From positions 62,001 to 126,000 of the forward strand of contig CASDRK010000001.1 in the NCBI GenBank assembly GCA_949283125.1: DNA of 64,000 bases, read 5' to 3'. Shown here one piece after another: positions 49,994-57,954 of this stretch (positions are counted from its first letter, which is position 1; every line of letters begins with the position of its first letter). Origin of the DNA: an uncultured Clostridia bacterium. Its GTDB lineage: Bacteria; Bacillota; Clostridia; Christensenellales; Borkfalkiaceae. The notes below the pieces were generated by a model. It did no database searches. It was not told the origin of the DNA and saw nothing but the letters and a program-made list of their open reading frames with translations. Both the position numbers and the translations under genes were made by a program.

Positions 49994-50641
49994 ATGTCGG
50001 GATTCGGCAAAAGTCTGGAATTTTTGCGCAAAAAAAATCACATGGGGCAGAGGGAACTCGCTTCGCGCATAGGCGTCAGCCGTCAGACCATATACAACTG
50101 GGAGCTGGATATATGCCGTCCCAAGCCCGCAAACATAATTTCGCTGTGCGCCTGCTTCGGGTTGAGCGAGGATTATTTCGTAAAGTACGGCATGCCGCCC
50201 GTCACGTCGTCCGCCCTTGCGTCGGGCGACTGGACCGACCAGGTTTCCGCCGCCGATGACGTTGCGGACGGGTTTGCGGCGGAGGGCGCTCCGGCCGTTG
50301 CGGCCGATTCCGCCGCGCCCGGCGATCCCTGCCCGCATTCCTGTGCCCGCGCCGCGGAGTGCGGCTGTTCCCGCCGCGCGCGGGAGGGGGACGAGCGCGG
50401 GCTTCGCTTGCTGCTCGGCCGCTTCATGGCGCTGTTTGCGCTGATGTTCGCCGCGCTTTCCGCGGTCTGCGCGCTGTTTGCGGTCGCGGGGGCGTCCTCG
50501 GCCTTTTCGCACAACCGCGGCGACGTGGTCGCCACGACGTTTGGCCGCGGGCTGGACTTTTTCATAGTAATGACGGCGCTGTGCATTTTTGCCGGCATGC
50601 TTGCGGCGATATGCGCCGTGTCGTGGTGGCGCAATCGCTGA
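49994..50641 (+). CDS. XRE-family regulator with C-terminal membrane segments
   Basis: 215 residues. The frame is open from 49922, but ATG 49994 follows GGGAGG and starts with the HTH domain: LEFLRKKNHMGQRELASRIG, then VSRQTIYNWELDICRPK (about 7-45). A Pro/Ala-rich linker with several Cys (about 75-125) leads to two hydrophobic helices (about 140-160 LFALMFAALSAVCALFAVAG and 183-205). This HTH-plus-membrane layout is common in clostridia and suggests a membrane-tethered regulator. The neighbour encoded 34 bases downstream is a membrane HEXXH protein, a possible partner. Confidence 0.82.
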   Translation: MSGFGKSLEFLRKKNHMGQRELASRIGVSRQTIYNWELDICRPKPANIISLCACFGLSEDYFVKYGMPPVTSSALASGDWTDQVSAADDVADGFAAEGAPAVAADSAAPGDPCPHSCARAAECGCSRRAREGDERGLRLLLGRFMALFALMFAALSAVCALFAVAGASSAFSHNRGDVVATTFGRGLDFFIVMTALCIFAGMLAAICAVSWWRNR

Positions 50642-50675
50642 ACGCCCGCTCCGGCTCGGGCATGAGGAGGGACGT

Positions 50676-51455
50676 ATGGCGGGAGATATATTGATCGCTT
50701 TCGCTTTGCAGGTGGCGTTCACCGTGGGAACGATACTGCTTTTCGGCTGGCTCATCTCGCTTTGCAACAAAAAATTTTATTCCAACTTCGGCAGATACGG
50801 CCGCACGGTCTGCTATGTCACGGGATTTATCGGTACGCCCGTGCACGAGCTTTCGCACGCGCTGCTGTGCGTAGTGTTCGGGCACAGGATAACGGAAATA
50901 AAGCTGTTTCAGATAAATTCTGCGGACGGCACCCTCGGTTACGTCAATCACACCTACAACAGGCGCAATGCGTATCAGCTCGCCGGTAATTTTTTCATAG
51001 GCGTCGCGCCCGTGGTGTGCATTTCGGCGCTGCTCTATCTGGCGGCGTGGCTGCTCATGCCCGGTTTTGCGGGCGATTTGAACGGATTTTACGCCCTTGA
51101 AATGAGCGATTGGGCGGGTTCGCTGGCATATATATGGCAGGTAATTTCGGGATTCTTTTCGCGCGCGGCGACATGGCAGTGGTGGGTGTTCGTGTTCGCG
51201 GGCATGTTTCTGGCCCTGCACATGAACCTGAGCGGCGCGGACATCAGGAGCGCCGCGGGCGGGCTTGCGGTATTGCTTGCGCTGTTGCTCGCCGCAGATT
51301 TCATAGTCGGCGCTGTCAGCCAGGCCGCCCTCGACAAGTTCACTGCGTGGATGTTCGGCGCGGGGTGCGCGCTGTTCTGCTTTTTGCTGCTGTCGCTCAT
51401 CATCTCGCTGTTGGCGGTCGCGCTGTCGTACGTGTTCAGATTTTTAAAAAAATAG
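50676..51455 (+). CDS. Membrane protein with HEXXH motif (M50-like)
   Basis: 259 residues; ATG 50676 is preceded by GAGGAGGG. About five to six hydrophobic segments. The second is followed by TPVHELSHALLCVVFGHRI with H57-E58-x-x-H61, the zinc site of intramembrane-type metallopeptidases and related proteins. A second metal ligand cannot be placed with confidence. It may be a protease acting on a membrane substrate, perhaps the tethered regulator upstream (inference from the gene pair), or an inactive relative. A hairpin terminator follows. Confidence 0.65.
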   Translation: MAGDILIAFALQVAFTVGTILLFGWLISLCNKKFYSNFGRYGRTVCYVTGFIGTPVHELSHALLCVVFGHRITEIKLFQINSADGTLGYVNHTYNRRNAYQLAGNFFIGVAPVVCISALLYLAAWLLMPGFAGDLNGFYALEMSDWAGSLAYIWQVISGFFSRAATWQWWVFVFAGMFLALHMNLSGADIRSAAGGLAVLLALLLAADFIVGAVSQAALDKFTAWMFGAGCALFCFLLLSLIISLLAVALSYVFRFLKK

Positions 51456-51504
51456 CCCCGCTCCGCTCCGCGTTGCGGAAGGGTAGGAGATATAAGGGAA
51501 AAAT

Positions 51505-51543
51505 CAAGGGCGCGCAGCCTGTGGCTGCGCGCCCCGTGTTATT
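51505..51543. terminator. Terminator between convergent genes
   Basis: GGGCGCGCAGCC pairs with GGCTGCGCGCCC around TGT, followed by CGTGTTATTTT. It separates the rightward 50676 gene from the leftward pair at 51604-52921. Confidence 0.75.
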
Positions 51544-51603
51544 TTGTCCGTGCTATTTTGTCCATGCGCGGCAGCGCGAACGCGCCGCCGCGCGCCGTTC
51601 GGG

Positions 51604-52095
51604 TCAGGCTTCTTCGCGCTTCATGTCGGCGTCCCGCTCTAAAATGCCGTCCATGGCGCATATGGCTTCGCGCAGTTTCTGCGCGGCCAGCTCTGCTCCG
51701 TCGCGCTCGTCGGCTTCCTTTTTGCCGAATTTATATGGCGAAAGCGCGGCGCGCGCCTGTTCGACGAGGTCGGACACCTTGCCCAGGTCGGCGTATCTCT
51801 CCTTTTCGGCCAGCAGCGCGGCGGTGTAGGCCAGCCTGTCCGCGCGGTACATCGCCCGCGCCGTATCCTTCAGAAACTGTGCGCGCTCGGGCGCCTGCGC
51901 GGCTTCTTCCACCTGTGTAAGCAGGTCCGAAAGCGCCTGCGCCAGTTCGCCGTGTCCGGGCAATTTGGTGTGCCTGCGCAGCAGTATCAGCGCAACTATG
52001 CTCGCCGCTATCACAACGGCGTATATGCAGTATCTTATTATCAGTTCCCAGTCCGCCGCGCTCACGGCGAGAAGTCCCGCAAAATTACCGTTCAT
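51604..52095 (-). CDS. Single-pass membrane protein with helical cytoplasmic domain
   Basis: 163 residues from the ATG at 52095 (an upstream extension to 52155 lies inside the mscS-like gene and is unlikely). One membrane segment (about 12-36, LIIRYCIYAVVIAASIVALI) is followed by a helical, Ala/Glu/Leu-rich cytoplasmic part with probable coiled-coil character. The start overlaps the end of the channel gene by 11 bases, so the two are coupled. No known domain; a channel accessory is a reasonable but unproven idea. Confidence 0.65.
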   Translation of the reverse strand: MNGNFAGLLAVSAADWELIIRYCIYAVVIAASIVALILLRRHTKLPGHGELAQALSDLLTQVEEAAQAPERAQFLKDTARAMYRADRLAYTAALLAEKERYADLGKVSDLVEQARAALSPYKFGKKEADERDGAELAAQKLREAICAMDGILERDADMKREEA

Positions 52096-52921
52096 TTCCG
52101 TCCTCCCCGCGGGCGACGTCCACCCGCACGTTGCGCAGCGAAGGCTCCGCCTCAAATTTGCGTATGCAGCCGTAGATTATCTCCTTCACGTCGGTCTTGG
52201 CCGCGGCATAGTTCTCGCGCGCCGCCCATGCATATGCCGTGCACTTCACGGCCTGTTCGCCGAAGCTGTCCAGCCCGACGGAGGGCGAGGGCGAAGATAT
52301 CACGTTTTCGCACTCCTCCAGCCCCGCGAGTATTTCCTTCCTGACGGCGTCCGCGTCGGCGGAATAGGCGAGATAAAAGCTCAGTTCCACGCGGCGCAGC
52401 GGCATGTTGCTTTCGTTCACCAGCGTTTCGGACAAAATGTCGCAGTTGGGAATTATGACCTCCTCGTTGTTGAACGTGAGTATCTTTGTGTTGAACAGCC
52501 TGATGCTCTGCACGGTGCCTTCCTTGCCGTTTATCATTATCACGTCGCCCTTTTTGAAGGGTTTTGTGAATATGATTATGACGCCGTTGGCCAGACTGGC
52601 CAGACTGTCCTGCAATGCCAGCGCTATGGCCAGGGCTATGGCCGAAAAGGCGGCTATTATGCCCGCCGTGGATATGCCCAGCGAGCTGGCCACCACTATC
52701 ACCAGCACGATGTACAGCACAACGGTTATAATGGATATCACAAACGTTGCGGCGGCGTTGTCCAGCTTGCTCCTCAGCGCGGCGCGCTGAACTATCATGC
52801 GCACTATCTTAAGTATCACCAGCCCCAGCAGGGCGAAGGCGATGGTGCGCACAATGGTCAGACCGCCGTCGTACAGAAAGCCGGAAAAGAACGACTTGAT
52901 GCCTTCTACAAAAGCTTCCAA
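52085..52921 (-). CDS. Small-conductance mechanosensitive channel (MscS family)
   Basis: 278 residues, TTG start behind AAAGGAGT. Two to three membrane helices are followed by the pore-lining TM3 with the Gly/Ala pattern IIAAFSAIALAIALALQDSL (about 88-107). The beta domain has PFKKGDVIMINGKEGTVQSI, then RLFNTKILTFNNEEVIIPN, both diagnostic. The C-terminal alpha/beta vestibule closes the protein. It would open under membrane tension and release solutes after osmotic downshift. Overlaps the small membrane protein gene that follows. Confidence 0.95.
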   Translation of the reverse strand: MEAFVEGIKSFFSGFLYDGGLTIVRTIAFALLGLVILKIVRMIVQRAALRSKLDNAAATFVISIITVVLYIVLVIVVASSLGISTAGIIAAFSAIALAIALALQDSLASLANGVIIIFTKPFKKGDVIMINGKEGTVQSIRLFNTKILTFNNEEVIIPNCDILSETLVNESNMPLRRVELSFYLAYSADADAVRKEILAGLEECENVISSPSPSVGLDSFGEQAVKCTAYAWAARENYAAAKTDVKEIIYGCIRKFEAEPSLRNVRVDVARGEDGNER

Positions 52922-53100
52922 AATAAGTACTCCTTTTATTTTTTTGTCCCGCGCAGCTGTCGCGGCCGATATAATTGTAGCACGTTATCGCGCTGCAGTA
53001 AACGGTTTGCGCTCATTTTTTGCGGGTTCGCCGCATCTCCCGCCCTGCTATGGTTTTATTTGCCTGTTTTGCGGCTTCAATGGGCGCCCGCGGCCGCGGT

Positions 53101-53145
53101 TTTACGCGCGTGTAAAGCGTGCTTTACGCATATGTAAAGCGCAAA
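53101..53145. promoter_or_regulatory. Operator-like array of GTAAAGC repeats
   Basis: GTAAAGCGTGCTTTAC (53112-53127) is a perfect palindrome, followed by ATATGTAAAGC (53131-53140): three GTAAAGC half-sites in alternating orientation, placed between the mscS-like gene and the promoter at 53154. Confidence 0.55.
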
Positions 53146-53153
53146 CGCTTGCT

Positions 53154-53183
53154 TTGCCGTTGAGCAAGGGTGTAAAATATAAT
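53154..53183 (+). promoter_or_regulatory. Promoter of a possible small RNA upstream of the peroxiredoxin gene
   Basis: TTGCCG (53154-53159), an 18-bp spacer and TATAAT (53178-53183). Transcription would start near 53190. Confidence 0.55.
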
Positions 53184-53189
53184 CGAAGA

Positions 53190-53275
53190 CGCGCCCCGAT
53201 GGGCGCGGGATGAATGTCCGACCATACGCTCCATAATAAAAACCCGTGCGGGCAAATCGTCCCGCGCGGGTTTTT
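53190..53275 (+). ncRNA. Candidate small RNA or attenuated leader (about 86 nt)
   Basis: Between the promoter at 53154 and an intrinsic terminator lies a short stretch with no reading frame. It has a first hairpin GCGCCC/GGGCGC with a CGAT tetraloop (about 53191-53206), a linker of about 30 nt, and the terminator stem. This is the layout of a small RNA, or of a leader whose terminator controls the peroxiredoxin gene 95 bp further on. No known RNA family is recognised. Confidence 0.4.
53238..53275 (+). terminator. Intrinsic terminator upstream of the peroxiredoxin gene
   Basis: AACCCGTGCGGG pairs with CCCGCGCGGGTT (one wobble pair), followed by TTTTT. It lies upstream of, not after, an annotated rightward gene. 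Confidence 0.85.
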
Positions 53276-53369
53276 GCGTCCGCCGGGCTTGAAATTTCCG
53301 GCCGCGCATGGTATAATCGGGCATGAAAAAGGGCGCGCCCGCCGCGCCTGAAAATTAAAAGGAGAAGAT

Positions 53370-53825
53370 ATGATGTTGCAGAAAGGTTCCAAGGCGCCGG
53401 ATTTCACGCTGAACGACGGGGAGGGCAACAGCGTTTCGCTGTCCGATTTCGCCGGCAAAAAGGTGGTGCTGTATTTTTACCCCAAGGACAACACCCCGGG
53501 CTGTACCCGTCAGGCCTGCGCGTTCGCCGCGGCATATGAAGAGTTTGCCCGCAAAAACGCCGTCGTCGTCGGCGTAAGCAGGGACAGCGTGGCTTCGCAC
53601 AAAAAATTTGCGGAAAAGTACGGCCTTCCTTTCGTCCTGCTGTCCGACCCGGAATTGCGGGCGATAGGCGCCTACGGCGTCTGGCAGGAGAAAAAATCGT
53701 ACGGTAAGACGAGCATGGGCGTCGTCCGCACTACGTTCATAATCGACGAAGAGGGCGTCGTGGCGGAAGTCATGCCCAAAGTCAGGCCCGACACAAACGC
53801 GGCCGAGGTGCTCGCCCTGCTGTAG
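53370..53825 (+). CDS. bcp: Thioredoxin-dependent peroxiredoxin (BCP type)
   Basis: 151 residues, the standard length. FYPKDNTPGCTRQACAF carries peroxidatic Cys45 and resolving Cys50 in the C-x4-C spacing of the atypical 2-Cys BCP/PrxQ group. GVSRDSVASHKKFAEKYGLP and VVRTTFIIDEEG are also typical. It reduces hydroperoxides in the cytoplasm using thioredoxin. The start is ATG 53370 (or 53373) after AGGAGAAG. Protection against oxygen traces fits an anaerobic host. Confidence 0.96.
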   Translation: MMLQKGSKAPDFTLNDGEGNSVSLSDFAGKKVVLYFYPKDNTPGCTRQACAFAAAYEEFARKNAVVVGVSRDSVASHKKFAEKYGLPFVLLSDPELRAIGAYGVWQEKKSYGKTSMGVVRTTFIIDEEGVVAEVMPKVRPDTNAAEVLALL

Positions 53826-54021
53826 CGGCGCGCCGGATTATATTGCGGCATTTTACGGGGGCGGCCGGCGCGCAGTTTGCGCGCCGGCCGCCCGTCCGTT
53901 CCGCAAATGCGTTTGCCGCGCCATATATGCGGGTATGCGGGCGTTTGCACGCCGTTTGATTATCTTGCCGCCTTGCCGCTCCATCGGGCGCGCGGCGCGT
54001 ACGCGGCGGAATATGCCCCGT

Positions 54022-54375
54022 TCAGCGCCCGTCGCCCGGGCACTCCGTCCACAGCTTAAGGGTTTTCAGCGCCGTGGCGCGCATTTCGGGCGAAAGTTTT
54101 CGGAACGCGCGCAAAAGCTGTCGCTCTTCCAGCGCGTCTCTTTCGTCGGGTTCGGGTCTCGTCCGCGAACCGAATTCGTCTTCAAGCCCCAGAATATAGT
54201 CCGCCGAAACCTGAAAGTATGCGGCAAACTTGCGCACGGTGGAGGCGGTCGCCTCGTTGCGGCCTATCTCTATTTTCGCAATCGTGGATTGGCTCACGCC
54301 CGTCGCCGCCGCCAGCTGTTGCTGGCTCATTCCGCGCTCGCTTCTCAACTCACATAAAATCCTGCCTATGCACAT
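54022..54375 (-). CDS. XRE-family transcriptional regulator
   Basis: 117 residues. The HTH domain covers about 5-65: ILCELRSERGMSQQQLAAAT, then GVSQSTIAKIEIGRNEATAS. A helical C-terminus ends in LRAFRKLSPEMRATALKTLK, a dimerisation pattern seen in SinR/ImmR-type repressors. It is divergent from a consensus promoter (54412) whose -35 box is covered by a perfect palindrome, so it likely represses that promoter and itself (inference). GC-rich codon use matches the backbone, so it is not obviously acquired. Confidence 0.88.
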   Translation of the reverse strand: MCIGRILCELRSERGMSQQQLAAATGVSQSTIAKIEIGRNEATASTVRKFAAYFQVSADYILGLEDEFGSRTRPEPDERDALEERQLLRAFRKLSPEMRATALKTLKLWTECPGDGR

Positions 54376-54407
54376 ATATCATATTTTAGCACCTAAAAAT
54401 TACTTAT

Positions 54408-54440
54408 GTACTTGACAAGTACAAAAAGTGTTGTTATAAT
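54408..54440 (+). promoter_or_regulatory. Consensus promoter with palindromic operator
   Basis: TTGACA (54412-54417), a 17-bp spacer and TATAAT (54435-54440), a perfect sigma-A consensus. GTACTTG-A-CAAGTAC (54408-54422) is a perfect inverted repeat over the -35 box. TAAGT ... ACTTA half-sites follow at 54447-54464. No credible gene begins directly downstream. Confidence 0.8.
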
Positions 54441-54644
54441 ACAATATAAGTAATAATGCACTTAAATATGCTCTCCGCGCGGCGCGCACGTGCGGGCGGC
54501 AGTGGGGCGGAGCGCACGTTCATATTGCCGCCGGAAGATGGAATATATCCTCATATGTGGCAGTTTCTGACACGCAAGGTGCATATTTCCGGTCGGTCAG
54601 GCATAAATTTAAACAAATTTTACAGATTTGATAGTTATTTTATA

Positions 54645-54673
54645 TTGACAAATCCGCGCGCGTATGATAGAAT
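54645..54673 (+). promoter_or_regulatory. Promoter of the first sipW transcript
   Basis: TTGACA (54645-54650), a 17-bp spacer and TAGAAT (54668-54673). Transcription would start near 54680, giving a 300-nt leader before the signal peptidase gene. Confidence 0.75.
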
Positions 54674-54679
54674 TTATTC

Positions 54680-54893
54680 TGATAAAGATATAGCGAATGG
54701 GCCGTCGCGCTGCCGGGCGCTTCAGGCGGCGACTATCGCGCGGGGAAAGGCGGTGTGCGTGCGTTCGCGGCTTTGTCGCAAAATTTCATACCCGATATTG
54801 TGTATTTTATTTTTACTGTCTGCCGCGTAAGGCAATCACTATAAATTATACAACCCGACAGGCGGCAAAAATTCCGTCTGTCATTTTGTTTTA
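54680..54893 (+). ncRNA. Candidate structured leader or ncRNA upstream of sipW
   Basis: About 215 nt from the predicted transcription start to an internal intrinsic terminator. Several GC-rich inverted segments occur between 54695 and 54790. The reading frames crossing it lack ribosome sites and family resemblance. Either an attenuator of the signal peptidase gene or an independent small RNA. Confidence 0.35.
54857..54893 (+). terminator. Intrinsic terminator/attenuator before sipW
   Basis: GACAGGCGG (54857-54865) pairs with CCGTCTGTC (54874-54882), loop of eight, followed by ATTTTGTTTTA. It lies 90 bp upstream of the signal peptidase start. Confidence 0.7.
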
Positions 54894-54983
54894 TCGGCAA
54901 AGCGGTCTGCGGACGGCGCCCGCGCTGTCGGCGCGCCGACCGGTCGCGGCGGCATATCGGGTAACAGAGGGGTTCCCTTAAAG

Positions 54984-55760
54984 ATGTCTCGCAAATTCAC
55001 GGCAGGCGGCATAGTTTCCGCCGTAATAATGGGCGTCCTCGCCGCAATACTTCTGCCCGTTCTGATAATCAATTTAACGCTGATAATCAAGGGCAGCGGC
55101 GGCGGAATGATCCCGCCCGACGTGTTCGGCATTGCTCCGCTGGCCGTCACTTCCGGCTCCATGGAAGGCGACCGCGAGGACAGCTTTTCCAAGGGCGCGC
55201 TCATTTTCGTCGACATCATCGACGAAAGCGAAAAGAACGCGCTTGCCGAAGGCGACATTGTTACGTACTATCTGCCCGACGATGGCGGCGCGTACGTCAC
55301 TCACCGCATAGTCTCCGTCGTGCGCGACGGGCAAACTATCACCGAAGTCACCACCTGCGGCGACGCAAACAACGGCTCGCTCGACGACCCCGTTTCCGCA
55401 CGGTATATAGTGGGCAAGTGCGTGGGCCACGTGGAGGGGCTGGGCGACTTTGCAATGTTTTTGCAGACTCCCACAGGCATAATCGTGTTCGTCGGCATAC
55501 CCGTCGTTGCGTTCATCGCGTTCGACGTCGTCCGCATAACGCTGTACAACCGCAGGGTAAAACAGCGCGAGCAGGCCGATAAGGCCCTCGCCGACAAGGA
55601 CGAGGAGATAGCCCGCCTGCGCGCCCTCGTGGAAGAGCGCGGCGGGGACGCTTCTTCCGCCGCGGACGAACCCGCGCCCGCCCCGCAGACGGTCGTGCAG
55701 GAACCGGAGAAAGAGCCGGAAGAACCCGCATACGACGAGTCCGTGTCCGACGGAGAGTAA
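54984..55760 (+). CDS. sipW: SipW-type signal peptidase I (first copy)
   Basis: 258 residues. N-terminal membrane segment about 8-36. The catalytic serine is in VTSGSMEGD (Ser59), and the position of the usual Lys is His107 in YVTHRIVSV, the Ser/His arrangement of SipW and ER-type peptidases. A second membrane segment (about 168-188) is followed by a cytoplasmic coiled-coil and Pro/Glu-rich tail (about 195-258), an extension not present in minimal SipW. It would cleave precursors with SipW-type signals such as those encoded at 57238, 60397 and 61958. The gene is followed by the repeat array. Confidence 0.9.
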   Translation: MSRKFTAGGIVSAVIMGVLAAILLPVLIINLTLIIKGSGGGMIPPDVFGIAPLAVTSGSMEGDREDSFSKGALIFVDIIDESEKNALAEGDIVTYYLPDDGGAYVTHRIVSVVRDGQTITEVTTCGDANNGSLDDPVSARYIVGKCVGHVEGLGDFAMFLQTPTGIIVFVGIPVVAFIAFDVVRITLYNRRVKQREQADKALADKDEEIARLRALVEERGGDASSAADEPAPAPQTVVQEPEKEPEEPAYDESVSDGE

Positions 55761-55773
55761 CGCCCCGGAGTTT

Positions 55774-57108
55774 GATGCAACGGAACGTTGCTCGCGGGAT
55801 ATGATGCAACGGAACGTTGCCGTCGACCGGGATATGCAGTAAGATTTCTCGGCTTACGCTCGAAATGACAACACTTTTTTGGTCGACCGGACATTTAAAA
55901 AGTTGTCCGCGAATCGACAACGGGAATGAGTCCCCGCCCGTTCGCGGAACCTGATGCAACGGAACGTTGCCGTCGACCGGGCTATATAGTTAGATTTCTC
56001 GGCTTACGCTCGAAATGACAACGCTTTTTGGGTCGACCGGACATTTAAAAAGTTGTCCGCGAACCGACAACGGGAATGAGACAAAGCTGTTTCGCGGGAT
56101 CTGATGCAACGGAACGTTGCTCGCGGAGTATGATGCAACGGAACGCTGCCGTCGACCGGGCTATATAGTTAGATTTCTCGGCTTACGCTCGAAATGACAA
56201 CACTTTTTTGGTCGACCATTTGTCGGGCATTTAGATACAATGAAATTTGAATATTATGTCTATATATTATGCAATGCTAAAAAGACCGTGCTGTATGTTG
56301 GCGTAACAAATAATCTGGGCAGGCGCATGATGGAGCACAGGCAGGGGCTTGTGGAAGGGTTTACAAAAAAATATAACGTAAACAAGCTGATTTATGCAGA
56401 AACTTATAGCGATGTAACGGACGCGATAAGCAGAGAAAAACAGATAAAGCATTGGGCGCGCAAAAAGAAGGAAGCTTTGATTAATGTTGCAAATCCCGAT
56501 TGGGAAGAGATAGAGATATTGTAGCCTGTAACAAACTATTTATTATGCTGATTTCGTGTCGACCTGGCGACCGCATTTGCCCCTTTTGTCATTTCGACCG
56601 GCGCGGAGAAATCTCGGAGCGACAGCGACGGACAAAAGGGCACAGTCGAACTATAATTGCGGAAAAGTGCACAGGCTTTTACTGTCGACCGGATTATATA
56701 GTTAGATTTCTCGGCTTACGCTCGAAATGACAATACTTTTTGGGCCGACCGGACATTTAAAAAGTTGTCCGCGAACCGACAACGGGAATGAGTCCCCGCC
56801 CGTTCGCGGAGTATGATGCAACGGAACGTTGCTCGCGGAATACGATGCAACGGAACGTTGTTGTCCGCGAACCTACGACGGGAATGGGTCTCCGCCCGTT
56901 CGCGGGATCTGATGCAACGGAACGTTGCTCGCGGAATATGATGCAACGGAACGTTGCCGTCGAGCGGGCTATATAGTTAGATTTCTCGGCTTACGCTCGA
57001 AATGACAATGCTTTTTTGGGTCGACCGGACATTTAAAAAGTTGTCCGCGAACCGACAACGGGAATGAGACGCTGCCCGTTCGCGGAACCTGATGCAACGG
57101 AACGTTGC
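55774..57108. repeat. Array of 150-bp palindromic repeats around a GIY-YIG gene
   Basis: The module GATGCAACGGAACGTTGC, containing the perfect hairpin GCAACG-GAA-CGTTGC, occurs ten times: 55774, 55803, 55953, 56103, 56132 (one change), 56815, 56844 (last base changed), 56911, 56940 and 57091. A second module starting AGATTTCTCGGCTTACGCTC occurs at 55842, 55992, 56171, 56704 and 56979. Together with TTGTCCGCGAA/TTCGCGGA stems they form units of 150-151 bp (55803-55952, 55953-56102, 56940-57090). Partial units flank the nuclease gene. Not CRISPR: units are long and near-identical throughout, with no unique spacers. Confidence 0.9.
56240..56524 (+). CDS. GIY-YIG nuclease domain protein
   Basis: 94 residues, a stand-alone GIY-YIG domain of the YhbQ/UPF0213-like group: YYVYILCNAKKTVLYVGVTN (GIY and YIG strands, here VYI and YVG), then NLGRRMMEHRQG with the catalytic Arg, GFTKKYNVNKLIYAETYSDV, and the late Glu in AISREKQIKHW. 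The gene lacks a strong ribosome site (the sequence before it is TTTAGATACA). It interrupts a unit of the palindromic repeat array. Such single-domain nucleases are often found next to dispersed repeats; a role in spreading them is possible but unproven. Confidence 0.9.
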   Translation: MKFEYYVYILCNAKKTVLYVGVTNNLGRRMMEHRQGLVEGFTKKYNVNKLIYAETYSDVTDAISREKQIKHWARKKKEALINVANPDWEEIEIL

Positions 57109-57237
57109 TCGTTCGGAAGGCAACTTCGTCGTCCCCGCCATGCAGGGGGCAAACAAAACAACATTGGTATTTGCGGCGGAACGCCACATTTTTTCCGCCG
57201 AAGATATAAAAGATCGTAAAGAGGAGATAAAAAAACC
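56525..57237. other. Repeat-rich gene-free stretch right of the GIY-YIG gene
   Basis: It starts with a diverged, inverted copy of the AGATTTCTC module (about 56590-56625, GAGAAATCTCGGAGCGAC) and continues with the direct array. The ribosome site for the next gene (AAAGAGGAG) is at about 57218. The frames seen on both strands here are repeat translations, not genes. Confidence 0.7.
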
Positions 57238-57954
57238 ATGAAACAGAAAAGAAAGATTCTTCCCAAGCTGTTTGCCGCGTTGGTCGTTCTCACGCTCATC
57301 AGCTGCTGTTTCCTCGGCACCACGTTTGCGCGCTATACCAGCACGGGCGAAAACATCGCTTCGGTAGAAGTGGCAAACTGGAATATTACATTCACGAATG
57401 CAAGCAACCAATCGCTTGACGAAAACATTAAATTCGGCCAGCTGTCGCCTTCCATGGCCGATGCCGGCGCGGACACAACGAGGAGCAATTCCACCGCTCC
57501 CAAGCTCGTGGCCGTTATCAAAAACAACAGCGAAGTCGACGCTAAGGTAAGCGTGACCGTCGGTGACCTCACGCTGTCGGCCCTTCAGGGCAGCCTGACT
57601 TACGGCTCCGCCAGCGACACGGCAAATCCCACCGAAGATCAGGTAAAGGCTCTGTTCAAAATCGAACTGTACTATCACGACACAAGCGCGGAAATCGGTT
57701 CCACGAAAGACCTGAACAAGATAACGCTGAATGACGGCAAAGCCGACGTGAAGACGCTTACGACCGGGTCGAATGCCGCAATCTATCTGTATGCGGTACT
57801 TACATGGACCACGGACGATACCAACACCTCCGCCGCTGGCGGCTGGGACGGCGACGCGCTCGACACGTGGGCGGGCGAAAATGTTGCCGGCGTATCTTAT
57901 GCGGTGACCTACACGGCCGTTCAGGCTTCGCAGACGCCCGCGTCCGGTTCATGA
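57238..57954 (+). CDS. TasA/camelysin-like secreted protein with SipW-type signal
   Basis: 238 residues. Basic start MKQKRKILPK, hydrophobic core (about 11-28), then GTTFARYTS, the SipW-dependent cleavage context. The mature protein is beta-rich: VEVANWNITFTNASNQSLDE, KLVAVIKNNSEVDAKVSVTV, then TTGSNAAIYLYAVLTWTTDD. This pattern and length fit the TasA/camelysin family of biofilm-fibre and surface proteins. It probably assembles at the cell surface after cleavage by one of the two SipW peptidases. Preceded by the repeat array; the nearest good ribosome site is AAAGAGGAG. Confidence 0.87.
   Translation: MKQKRKILPKLFAALVVLTLISCCFLGTTFARYTSTGENIASVEVANWNITFTNASNQSLDENIKFGQLSPSMADAGADTTRSNSTAPKLVAVIKNNSEVDAKVSVTVGDLTLSALQGSLTYGSASDTANPTEDQVKALFKIELYYHDTSAEIGSTKDLNKITLNDGKADVKTLTTGSNAAIYLYAVLTWTTDDTNTSAAGGWDGDALDTWAGENVAGVSYAVTYTAVQASQTPASGS

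Noticed and set aside
54456-54830. 124-codon frame after the consensus promoter
   Set aside because: No ribosome site, odd composition, and it crosses a second promoter. Treated as noncoding leader.
55774-57108. Regularly spaced short repeats that might be a CRISPR array
   Set aside because: The sequence between the short modules is itself repeated, unit length is 150 bp, and no unique spacers or cas genes are present.
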